DNA of 64,000 bases from Babylonia areolata. Lineage: Eukaryota; Mollusca; Gastropoda; Neogastropoda; Buccinidae. The stretch lies in assembly GCF_041734735.1 (NCBI RefSeq), contig NC_134895.1:14338540-14402539 (forward strand). The letters are read 5' to 3'. The notes under the pieces are model-generated. The model did not search any database. It saw only the letters and a program-made list of their open reading frames with translations, and was not told the DNA's origin. Below are positions 24,101 through 37,806 of this stretch, piece after piece; the stretch's first letter is position 1; each line of letters opens with the position of its first letter. The translations under genes and the position numbers were made by a program.

Positions 24101-26568
24101 TGTTCACTCAGATACATGAGTAGACTTTTACATGTATGACAGGCAGACTATCCCACAATTCCTCACACTGACCCACAAGTAACATAGTCCCATACCCACA
24201 CACTTCCACCTCCCAAACCCATCCACAGAGAAGACGGACATTCAACAAGAAACAGTCCTGTGGCAACCAGGTCCCATGAAGACAGCCGCCCAGATGTTCT
24301 CACACTCAACAGTAATGGATGACACTCACAACAGCTTTCATAACAAAGTGATCCAACAATGTGATCATCAGTTGTAATGAATGCAACAAATTACATGAAC
24401 ACAAACTCTTGGCCAGGACAGGCATTACTGGGTGCAGACACTATCTATCACCGCACTGAAAAGAAGTGAGTCAGGTTATTATGCTGCTGGTAGGGTATCT
24501 GCCTTGCAGATGTGGTGGAGCATATATGGATACATACGAACAAGCGTATATGGATTTGTACGAATGAGCGCATATGGATTGGTATGAATGCAGGGACATG
24601 CTCTTGAGAAACTTCTTCTTCGATCATGGGCTATGACTCCCATGTCTGCTCATATACATGGATGGGCTTTTACAAGTATGACCGTTTTTACTATCACCAT
24701 GTATGCAATCATACTATGTTTTCGGGGGCGGGGAGGGGAGGGAAGTGAGAGGGGGTGCATGCCAGGTACACATTCTCGTTTCCATAACCCACGAAATGCT
24801 TACATGGATCATGGGATCTTTTACATGCGTATTTATCTTCTGCATGCGCATACACACACAGAGGTGGGTGGGGTTCAGGCCCTAGCAAGTCTGCACATCT
24901 ACTGACCTGGGAGATAAAAAAAAAAAAAAAAAAAAACAACCCCACCCTTTACCCACCAGGTGCCCTGATCAGGATTCGAACCTGGGACCCTCAGATTCAA
25001 AGTCCCAACACTTAAACCATTCGACTGTTGCGCCCGTCCCTTGAGAAAGTGGAAAAGTGAGGAAGTGGACATGCAGCAGGATACTGACCCGGCGTGGAGC
25101 GGCGGACCCCTTTGTAGGGGTAGATGCGCTGCTGACTAATCTCTGCCAGCCAGCTGAGGACGGCATACGACAGACCCACAATCTCCACCGCCGATCCATC
25201 CCTGCAACCCATGTCACTCATGTCACACAGCCAGCTCTTTACGTGACCCACACAGCTTCACCTCTTCTCTTCATTCACACATGCACAGCTCTCTTCATCC
25301 ATCAAAGACCGCTTGAAACGCAACTGTGAGACATGGATTACAAGTATGTAAATGCAAAAGCACATATGCACACACACACACACACATACAAACACATTCG
25401 CATGCACACACACACACATACACACACACACACTCGCACACACGTATATATACCAACACCATAAAGACACAACAAGCACGTGCACAACCCCTCTCTGTGC
25501 TGACAGGTTAATAGGAACGCAGTGTACAATGACAACACAAACCAGCATAACGTATAATCCAAATGCATCAGCTTCCTTCCCAACATGAAGACTGTTTTCA
25601 TCATCGAGCTTGTAGAACTTTGTTGTTTATAATAATAATTGTAATACTACTGATACTGTTCAGCATTTGCTGTACGAACTGTGATGTGTCGTGTCGTGTT
25701 GTGTGTGTCATGCAGTGTTGTGTCATGTTGTGCTGAGTTGGAGTTGCATTGTATTGGTATGGTATTAGTATTCTGTTGTAATGTATTGCTCTTTAGTCAC
25801 AACACATTTCTTTGTGTGAAATTCCAGCTGCTCTCCCCAGGTAGAACCCATCGCTACCATGCAGGGCTACCCCATGTCATGTCAGACAAGCTGGCACAAG
25901 AGGCCACCATTTACCGAGGAGTGGCAGGCTTGCCCAAGTTGCCAGCTTCTTTCGAATTGCCCATGAAGTCCATCCACGTGCCACAGTTGTGCACACTGCC
26001 TCCGTACACATAGCCCTTCGGCCAGTGCACTCCTATTTCCACGTTGAACCCTGCACACAGCCACGCTTACATTCACAGTCAGCCATCAAGAGAAAACAAT
26101 GCGCATGAAAAAATAACACAAAAAAAGAAAGGGCCCAAAAAAGAAAGAAGATCAACAACACACCATGCCTCCAGTCATGTATTCATCAAGAGAAAACAAT
26201 GAAAACAATGACCATTAAAAAAAATTCAAAAGGAAGTGTGGGGGGCAGGCCCGAAAAGGAAGAAAATTAACAATACACCATGCTCATAGTCACGTATGCA
26301 TCAGAAGAAAACAATGTGCATGATACAAAAAAAGAGGGGGGTGGGTGGGGGGGGAGGGAGGGGAACCAAAAAGGAAGAGAATTAACAATAGCACAGAAAA
26401 CCTGGCCTGTGTCCCATAAGCAATCACAGCAACACAAAGCTTTCATGGCATTCAACATTTCCATGCCAGTTCCATAGACTGGGAAAATTTTCAACGCTAA
26501 GTAAAATCAGCAGAGATCATGTGTGAAACCTATCATACAGGACAAACAAACAAAATGTCTTTTGAAGG

Positions 26569-26612
<44 letters not shown>

Positions 26613-28036
26613 GGGGGGGGGAGGGAGCTTAACCCTTTGCGCCCTGACCACCGCTTTACCGGTGGTGGGGAGGGGTGGCATAATGCCTGGCCACCGGTTG
26701 AGCGGTGCGTAAACACTTGTGTCGTGTTTTGCTATTGGTTGACTTATATTGAAGAGCCAATCAGAAAAACCGTAATATTCTGATGTCAGCGAACATAGTA
26801 CCAACATTGCTGCGCCGTTTCACTGTGTTTTGTGCAAGTGCTTTGGATAAAAAAGATCGATTTCTACCATGAAGCATGCAGAGTCTCAACATGACACGCC
26901 TCCTTTGATCAACTGATTCTGCATGCTCAGATTCATTTTCAACATCACTATCTGTAGCAAAATCATCCAATTCGAATTCCACCTCACTATCAGAGTAATC
27001 ATTGTCATACTCTACTTCCAATAAATCATCAAGCATATCAATTACTTGCTGCATTGTGTACAGTTGTTTTCTCGCACGTTTTGTCCCTGATTTCTGCCCT
27101 GACGGGCCAGGATGAGACTCTGCACGCTTCAAGTGTTTACGCACCGCTCAACCGGTGGCCGGGCATTATGTCATTTTTCTCTGCCACCAGTAAAGCGGTG
27201 GTCAGGGCTCAAAGGGTTTAATACCAATTATTTGCAAATTTTGGCTCAGGAGCTCAGGCAGAAGGGTTAAAATTGCTCAGGAACTCAGGGCTCAAAGGGT
27301 TAAGAAGAGCTGGTAGGACTCTTCACTTCCAGATTACAGTGAATTTCGTCATGTCCACTTACGGAGAGGTTGCCCATTGAATGGCAACTTCACACCAACA
27401 ATGAAAGCCAGATAAAGTAGACATGTACAATTTCACAGTTACTACAGGCAATGACTTGGCAAAGAGCCCATGTAACTAATCTACATGGTTAAAAACAAAA
27501 ACAAAAAAAAAAGTTTAGGACCACTTGGTATTTTGGGGGCATGATGAAATGGAACTTCTGTTTTTTTCTGCCAATAGTGGCAAATACATCCAATGTCACA
27601 AGCATCTCTCATAACCCATCGTGAAATGTTGCACTTTTTGCATGTGCTCATCCATCTTTTTTTCTTCTTTTTTTTTATCGATGAAAATTCACAGCTATCA
27701 TTTACAAACCACCCAATAATTGTACATTTCTGTCCGAAACATCAATTTATCAAACACATTTTTCAAGCTGTTCACAGTGCACAGTTGCCTAAAACAGCTG
27801 TTTGTGTGTTCTGTGAGAGACCAGTGGAAAACCAAATGCAGAATGCATATTTCACGTCATATCTGGATTTGTTTAATATTCTACCAAAACTGACTTGCTT
27901 TCATGAACTGGTCCTTAACTTTCTGTGAAGTCTGTGTAATCGACCTGATGTTGCCACCACCAAGTTCAGACAGGCAGCAATGAGCACTGACCCTCACTTG
28001 TCCAGTACATCTCTCCCCTTCAGTCTTCTATCTCTG

Positions 28037-28107
<71 letters not shown>

Positions 28108-29587
28108 GAACCCCAACCATCGACTGAACCCATGTTCTTAAAGTATATGATTCATAACAATACAGCGATGGGCGCAATAGCCGAGTGGTTAAAGCGTTGG
28201 ACTGTCAATCTGAGGGTCCCGGGTTCGGATCACGGTGACGGCGCCTGGTGGGTAAAGGGTGGAGATTTTTACGATCTCCCAGGTCAACATATGTGCAGAC
28301 CTGCTAGTGCCTGAACCCCCTTTGTGTGTATATGCAAGCAGAAGATCAAATACGCACATTAAAGATCCTGTAATCCATGTCAGCGTTCGGTGAGTTATGG
28401 AAACAAGAACATACCCAGCATGCACACCCCCGAAAAAGGAGTATGGCTGCCTACATGGCGGGGTAAAAACGGTCATACACGTAAAAGCCCACTCGTGTGC
28501 ATACAAGTGAACGCAGAAGAAGAAGAAGATAACAATACAGCACTCAATCATCAAGGACTCGCGCTTATCAACAAACTGCGACCCCAGTGAGTTAAAATGG
28601 TAAGTAATGTGGGCAACTGATTTCCATTTCATCCTTAGCAGCTCAAAACGTCATGGATGACTTCACTTAACATCAAAACTCCGCTGTGTTTCTTGTCATC
28701 AACACCCCATTTATGGTCCATTGGTGAAGAACTGTAGACATGCACTGCTGATTGAAAATAACTATCCAATTTTCTGATTAAAAAAAAAAAAAAAATTATT
28801 CCCTCCTTGAATGCAGCAGTGAGAGACAAGACAGACATGTACTCAGCAGTGTGTGGGAGATGTCTGATTGGTTTCCCCAGTTTCTATCAGAGACTGACAT
28901 AAGCCTACAGTTTCTCCACTGCCATGGGAATTCATTTACAGTTTAATCTTTTCTGAGGCGGCGAGACTGCACTAGCTCTTAGTGATGCAGTCTTGGGGCT
29001 GGTTGGCCTTTGGTGATCATCTCAACGCCAACTGTCCTAAACCCCTCCTGGCAAAGAGAAAGCGGATGTAACTTGTGCAAGACACTCTCCACTAGAATCA
29101 AATTCTGGCTCAGACTGACCAGAACAGCAGTCGTTTAACTACGTCCCCTCCTCTGTTTTGATGATCATAATCTGACTGACTGTCATGCAGTTTCTGACCT
29201 TCATCACTCATGTAGGGGTCAAGGTCAGGTCCCGCCCCTCGCTCTCGGAAACGGACACCTGCCATGTGTCGGGACAGGGCCTCCTGCATCACGGCACACA
29301 GCGGCTGCTCCTGTACACACCACACACACCACCATGTGTCAACACTGTATGCACATTATCCTGAGACTATTCCTCAGTGTGAATACTGCATATAAACCTT
29401 ACCTACCACCCTTTGGTGGGCACTGTAGACACCAGTCACCAAACAGACACTCTAGCTTGTAACTGTTACTTAACACACACACACACACACAAGACACACA
29501 CACATTCACCACATACACACAAACACACACGCACACACACATGCACACACACACTAACACATTCACAGGTGACTGTTCCTGAAAGCA

Positions 29588-29633
<46 letters not shown>

Positions 29634-31970
29634 CCTCACATATACACACACACTACCTTCAATATTGTTTCTGCATCACACACGCACACACACATACACA
29701 CACTCACGCACGCACACTGGTGTTTAAAACAGAAAACCACACACACACACACACACACACAATAAAACATACCCTTAGCAATTTGGATTCATCGATTTTT
29801 TTTTTGTCATCATTTTTCTTTTTGGGAGCAGAGAGTTGCTGTTCTTTGTCATCATTTTTCTTTTCGGGAGCAGAGAGTTGCTGTTCTTTGTCATCATTTT
29901 TCTTTTCGGGAGCAGAGAGTTGTTCGTTGTCATCATTTTTCTTTTCGGGAGCAGAGAGTTGTTCATTGTCATCATTTTTCTTTTCGGGAGCAGCGAGTTG
30001 TTCATTGTCATCATTTTTCTTTTCAGGAGCAGAGAGTTGCTGTTCGTTGTCATCATTTTTCTTTTCAGGAGAAGAGAGTTCCTGTTCTCCTTTGTTATCA
30101 TTTTTCTTTTTCGGATCTGAGAGTTCTTGTTCTTCTGTATTATTTGCTTCTGAATCCTAGAAACACAAACAAAAACACACACACACACACACACACAAAA
30201 AGCACACATACGCACGCGCGTGCGCACACACATACACACGCGTGTGCGCACACACACACATGCCACACACACGCACACACACACATAAACACATTTCCTG
30301 GTCATTCTTGCTGTGAGCTCTGTGCACACAGCCTTCAGTGGCTGGTCGTTCAACCACACTGGAACGCTGCGCAATGCTTTTTGCAATTCAAGCTGTGCTA
30401 CTGGAGTATCATTTTGCACATGGAGAGACAGACAGACTGAGAGAGAGTGAGAGCAAGAGCGAGATATATATATATACCACATCATTTATGCCAGTACCTT
30501 CAAATTCATTCCAGTTTTTGATCGCAACTTTATCTGCCACTCCAATATTTCATTTTAGACAGTGCTTAACTGCTTACATGGAGTTTCAGTCATGGTAAAA
30601 GTAAACAAAGCCACTAATATGACAGCCTTCTCTTCCAATTGATATCATTAACGATGGACAACATTTCTTTCTTTTACAGTTAATTTTTTTCCATTTGTTT
30701 GTTTGTTAAAAAAATTTTTTAAACACACAGATAACATCAAAAATTCACAGCAAAAAACAAGGATGGCTTCACAAAACAGAACCTGCATAATACAAGAAAT
30801 TTCACATCTCAGACTCGAAAAGTATAACTAAGTATACTGACTTGTGTGCCTATAATACAAACTTACATAATCATTTACTTTTGGGGGGGTGGGGGGAGTA
30901 TGGACTTAAAAACACAACAACAAGAGACAAATGGCAGAAACTGGTGCATGGTGTGACAAGAAAGACAAAATAACCGGATCTCTTCAGCAGACAAGAGCCC
31001 CCACCCCTCTCCTTCTCCTACCCCCTCCTCCCTCCCCTCCTCCCCCTCGCACACTCACAGTGCTGCTGTCGCTGGTGGCTGGGGTGCTGTCGCAAGGGTA
31101 GAGTCGGAGCACGGGGTCCTGCAGGATGCTCTCCCCATTGGGCACCATCAGGGTGTAGGCCTTGATGCCGTGCAGCCACCACCACACCGAGTCCCGGCAG
31201 TTGAAGCGTGCGTCCCGCCCCTCCCACAGCAGGTTGGGGATCAGGCCGTGGCGCAGGACACCCGCGTAGGCCAGGATCAGACACCTGCGCACACACACGC
31301 GCATGCACCCACACGCACACATGCATGCACGCACATGCACACACATGCACACATGTATGCACGCACATGCACACACACACAAACACACACGTTGCGTGCA
31401 CACACACATGCACACACACACATGCATACATACACACACACACACACACAGAGCCGTGGCCTAGTGTTAATGTGGTGGTCCACCAGGAAGCGAGTTTTCG
31501 AATCCCGCTGTAGGCCTAGTAGTGGGTAACACATCTGCCTAAGAATCAAAGAGAATCTGAGTGCATGGGATCATCAAATTCAACACTTAGCCAGTGAGCA
31601 TTTTCTCCCTCTCCACTAAACCCCGAGCTGTTGTCTGGGTGCTTGTCTTTCAAAAATAAAAGACCCTCATCCGAATGCCGGGTCACCTTCTCTGGGGTGT
31701 TGGATTCCTCCAGGTCACAGGGAACCACACGCAAAACAATAAATCAGGGTTTCATGTGCTGCATGCACTTAGCACATGTAAAAGACCCCATGGCAACAAA
31801 GGAGTTGTCTCAGGCAAAATTCTGTATAAAAAGAAAAGATAATCCACTTTCACAGTAAAACAAACGCACTTCCAGACAGAAAAAAAAGAAAAGGGTGGCA
31901 CTGCAGTGTGGTGACGCATTCTCCCTGAAGAGACCAGCCCAAATTTTATCTTATGTGGAGAAATCTGCTG

Positions 31971-32015
<45 letters not shown>

Positions 32016-33282
32016 TTTCAAAAGCATACCATACAATACAATACACAGAACAGGGCAGTCAGTGAACCTGGGCTTAAAGAAGCCCACTCAAGATACAGGA
32101 CTATTAAGACCTACTTTCATACTCTTGCTTATCCTTCTTTACCTTGACAAATCTTCCATCACCCCTTGACTTGGCATTTTAAATTTTTTGAATGATTGGG
32201 AAAGTTTTGTGCCTTGTCAAATCTTTGAAGGACTTGGGAATATTTCCTGTGTTGTTGCACCCCTGTATGATGTAGCCACTTCCTTTGCCAACTGTTTGTT
32301 TCACTGACCAGTACTTTTCTGATTGATTGATATGGATACTTATATAGTGCCTATCCTTGGTCGGAGACCAAGCTCTAAGTGCTTTATAAACATGGGGTCA
32401 TTTACACAACAGGCTGCCTACCTGGGTAGAGCCGACTGACGGCTGCCATTAGGCGCTCATCATTTGATTCCTGTGTCATTCAATCAGATTTCAGGCACGC
32501 ACACATACACACTCAGACAAACATGTAACATTTAACATTTTACGTGTATGACCGTTTTGTTTATTTACCCTGCCATGTAGGCAGCCATACTCTGTTTTCA
32601 GGGGGTGTGCATGCTGGGTATGTTCTTGTTTCCACAACCCACCGAGCGCTGACATGGATTACAGGATCTTTAACGTGCGTATTCGATCTTCTGCGTGCGT
32701 ATACACACGAAGGGGGTTTATTACTTTATTTTGGATGTCAGTGTCAGTACTCTGATCACTTGACTCACAAAAGTCAGCCACAAGCAGCAAGGTTTCTCTC
32801 ATTCATAACCCTGCCCAAAACATGCTGCCATGAAATCCAGTCATTCTGTGAAATTACTGTCACACACATTCTGGCTTTTTCTCCAATTTTTATCAACTTT
32901 GTGGAAGAGTACACTGTAAAGGGGGAAAATATCTATATATTAAAAAAAAAAAGCAGAATGAAGTCAATATTAATGCATTACATGTTTCTACTTTTGTTTA
33001 AACTGACCATAGACCAGACCTGCTAATCCCAGAACAAACTTCAGAGGTATATTTTCAGCAACAGAGAAACATATTTGGAAGCTGACAGGAATGTTTTCAG
33101 TTATTTTCAGTATCACACCCAAAATAAAACAACACAATTCTCTGGCGATTCCTTTTTTTGTCTTTTTTTTTTTTTTTTTTTAATCTTCCCTTCTTCAGTT
33201 ATGCAGCATACAGTGGCACACTGTCTTTCTGTGTATTTTGACACACCCACATCATCAGAGAAGCCAAAGTCAGTAATAAGCA

Positions 33283-33323
<41 letters not shown>

Positions 33324-36300
33324 AAACCTAAGCCATACACAGGCACAGAAATGCACTCCCTCTCACCTGGCGTCAGCGTAGCGCCCAGTGATGAGCATCA
33401 TGCCCCGCAGTGCAATGAAGGTATCCCGGCCCCAGCTGCGCCACTCCTCCTTAGCAAAGTAAGGCAGACCTGTGCCACACACCTCACACCACTGTTGAAG
33501 AGGACTCGCATTCACACAACAACCACACCACAGTTCACTGTCCTGACCTTGTGCACAAGGGTCCTGTGACTCTTCTGATGAAGGACATCGTTGTGTCTGG
33601 GTTCGCACCTGACCTCATCCCATGCAAAGGCTGACAGGTAGGTGAGAGAGCACATGTCGTACAACACAAGTACATTCCAACAAAAAGGCTGACATACGTA
33701 CCATAACTTCCAGCCTGCAAGTGTACAAGGTGCAACTTTTTTTCCTTTTTACATTATTTGACCCCTGCATCTTACTGGCTGTATGCACCCTATGTGTGGC
33801 TGAAAACTAAATTGTGACTACCACTCGGTGATCCACTCGGTGCATGGCAGTGATAGGTTAGTTTGTGCACAAACACTGACCAGTGATCAAACGAGGAATT
33901 TTGAAACCCAGTCTTTTCATATTTCTCCTCAGACGTTCAACCAATGATCTACAGCAAAACCGACCCAGCAAAACAATTTACAGAAAAAGAAGAAGAAATT
34001 ATAAGTATAGACTATTCAATTATAGAATGCATGATGTGTTGCTCATCCGATTAATTTTGGTGTCACTAGAAAGCAGGGACAAGACAGCTGGTAGTGGTTG
34101 TGTTGAAATTATTTCTCTCTCTCCTGTAAATCTTTAACATTCCAAGTCCAAGTATCCAGTCCATAATGAGTCAGTTCCTAGTATCCATTCTGATGGCGTT
34201 TTGAGTCACCAATCATAGTACATGCTGACAGTCCAGCTTTACTATTTGTGTCATTTCTTTGAAACAAAAAGGGAAAAACTGACTGCTGCATCGTCGCCAT
34301 CATGAAAGTAAACTAGATGAAGCAAAATAGGGTGCAGGCTTGGAACATGCAACAAAGCAAAAAACTGAAATTTTGTGTGTAATTGTATGATTCTTATTCA
34401 AACCAGAATATGCAGATCAAGGTCAGTGGAAGCGTAAACTTTGCAATTTAAGTGTTGATTCATTTCTTTCTCTACCATTGCATCTGTGCTGTTTCCAAGC
34501 AAAGAATTGGGGATTACAGAGTTGAGGCTGAAGCAGGCAAATCATTTAACTTTTTCCCTGTTTTATCAAACAGTTCTGTTGTAGGTTTCAGCAAAATAAA
34601 AACGTCCCTGTCACCGAAAGTGAAAAAAAGGTATTCTTTGCCAACAAAAGGTTTTATTAGATTATCAGAATGAGACACTGCCTTGTAAAACTCACTTTTG
34701 ACAAGTTTCAGTGTGTTTGTGCATTATTCACTGTCAAATTTATCGTTGACTTTCTTTTGTTTGAAAATCTCTTGCTCATCCAATTTTCTCACAAATCTGC
34801 ACCATCTCTCAGTTTTTGTCAAAATATTTTTTTGAAGAAATGAAAAGTTGAACATTATGATGTGCTGCAGCTAAACATGTAGAAAAAAAAAGGGTACGTA
34901 ATGAGCTTGTCTAGCAACTATAGAAGCACAATACACTGAATCTAACACTTTTGCTTCAATTTCTGACACCAACCTTGCATCAAATGGTGACCATCCAAGT
35001 GAGAAAGATAGACAAGCATAAAAAAACTGGAAGGCTTCTTTGTTTAAACATTAAAAGAAAAATAATAAGAGACCATGGTAAATACAACTACTCTTTGTAT
35101 GAAGTGACCCGGCTTTACAGAACAACATGGGTAGGTCCAAGGCCCAAAATGATTTAGATATATGAAGACAGACACAGCCCTTCACAAAAGTCTACACACT
35201 AGGCATGCAACGTACTGCCCAGCCGACCAGGAAGGCCAGACCAAGGCCATCTAAACAAAAGACGCAAAACAGCATGCAACGTTCCAAACCTTCTTCTTCA
35301 GACTCAGAATGACAAGAACACGCCGACTCAGAGTGACAAGAACACGCCGACAAATCCAAAAAAGTCTCCATCCCTGAAACAGAGAAACGGAACAAGAGAA
35401 AGTAATACACTATGTAAGCCCACGCTTTCTCACAATCCCATGATTTCTCGCACATTGAGAGAAAGCATGGGGGCGCCCCGACACTTTCTCTCAGTTTACA
35501 AGAATGCGTGGGATTGCGAGAAAGCATGGTCGTTCCCCTGCCAAACTTTCTCTCAATTGTGAGATCTTGACTGACGTCACTATCATAATCATGATAGTCG
35601 TCATCGTCCTCCCTTCTCCTTTCTTTTTCTTTCATTTTTCTATATGATTTGTGTTATGAAAAGACAGGAATCAACCCCGAAGATAAAAGGAATGATTTTA
35701 AAAGAAAATAAGGGGGAGGTGGGGGGACTTCCCATCCTTTCACACAACTGAAAGAAAGCATGGCAGAGGAACGACCATACTTTCTCGCATTCCCACGCTT
35801 TCTCGTAAAGTCAGAGAAAGCATAGGGGCACCCTCCATGCTTTCTCTTTAATATGCGAGAAAGCGTGGGATTGCGAGAAAGCATGGGCTAACACACCCAG
35901 CTAGTACACCGGTGAGATGCCCAAAGCGCTGTATCATTCCAAGTAGTTTCTCACTATGGTATTAGTGATACATACATTTTTTTAAAGGTAAATGCATAAC
36001 ATAACTTCAACTTCCCTATAAAAAAAAAAAGACAATAAAGCAAAATGACTCAAAATTCATGCATAGATTTGCCATAAACTCTCATCTACCTCCCCACACC
36101 AACCCCCAACACCACCCACTCAAAAGAGACAAGATTGATGAATAATTCAATGTCCAGCAACAACAGATTTTTTTTTTTTTAATCTATCTGCCTTTCTTCT
36201 GGAAAAGTTGTAACAAAAATGCCCAGATGAGAATTCCCCAAAACCAGATGGCAGAAAGTAGGTGACAGGAAATGCTAAGAAGAATGTGGATGAAGCACAC

Positions 36301-37084
36301 ACAAAAAAAGCTGATATGAAATTACTTGTGTAGAATTGGAGCAAAATGGAAACGCTGTTATTTCTGTAAAAATAACTCGGCATACTGACTATTTTCAGAC
36401 TGTCCTACACAAATTCAATATCAATGTCCATGTTCCATTCCTTGTGAAGAAAAAAGTACAGGCCACCTGAATAATAATAATAATAATAATGATAATAAAA
36501 ATTATTTAAAAAAAAACAAAAAAACTATCAATGCTGGTCCACCGTTTCTTTGTCAGGTTTCTGAAGAACAAATATAGGTCAGACAAACTAACATGGCCCT
36601 GAACAAGGACAGACTGGTTCCCATGAAGGCTGACACAGGACTCTATGTACATAAAGATGATATGTCTTGCTACTGAAAGTATGAAAAAAAAACCCCAGAA
36701 AAAACAGCAATGTATTTTGGCACCTCTTGCTTCACATGGGACCCCATGAAAACAGAAAAAAGACATGTCCTCAGTTTTATGCACAGATCCAAAGAAGCCT
36801 TTTCTGCGCCATTTTAAATCAACACAATGCTCAGTACTCATCATCACTGTCCATAAAAGACCAAATCCCTTTTATTCTCTCAGTTATGTTCAAACCGAAT
36901 GGGAAAAAAAATTTCTCCAGCTTTCCTTCAAGCATGCGACTCTTTTCACCTACTGGAAGAAAAAATACGCACTGTGAACTCAAGGCACAGAAAACATTCT
37001 TGGAATGAAAACTCTTAAAGTAATTTTTGCAGAGCCAGCCGACTGCACACTCTCTTGTCCTGTGTATTTTGAACCAGGAACAGA

Positions 37085-37116
<32 letters not shown>

Positions 37117-37155
37117 CATGTGCGCGCACGCACACACACACACACACACATGTGA

Positions 37156-37204
<49 letters not shown>

Positions 37205-37772
37205 GACACCACACGACCTGAAAAACAGAACACACTGTGACACTGGACCCACCATGGAGAAATGAATCAAAATTCACAGGCAGTAACACCACACACAACA
37301 TGAATGGACAGCAACCAGTGCACACATCCCAAAAAATGACAACACACAACCTGACAGCACACGCTGACCAAAAAAAGATTGGCAGGATACAAAACACTCC
37401 ACAAATGATGTTAAATCAAGGTTCAAAATGAATCACACACATCTTGAGTGAATCACAATGACAACGAATATATGCAACATATTAACAACACATTCATTCT
37501 CTCCAAAGACAAAGACACAACAAAAACCCTAAATGGACAAACACCGGCATCACACGCTCCCAACAACTGTCACAGGAACAGTACTTACACTACCACCACA
37601 AACCAATGCCATGCAAAAGCAGGATAAACCGGTATTCCAGCACACACACAGACACACACACACACTGAGACAATGCACACACAATGGCACCACACACAAA
37701 CACCACTGAGTTAGAGGTTGCCTAGCCTATACCTCACTGGTACACACATACACACACATACACACACAAACA

Positions 37773-37806
<34 letters not shown>

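Noticed and set aside
29836-30160. Plus-strand frame with [10 protein letters not shown] repeats and a second minus frame with [14 protein letters not shown]
   Set aside because: Both overlap AGL exon 16; only the exon 16 frame has matching splice sites and phase with its neighbours.
35192-35635. 147-codon minus-strand frame with [14 protein letters not shown]
   Set aside because: Reads through the fold-back element and a short local duplication; no support as an exon.
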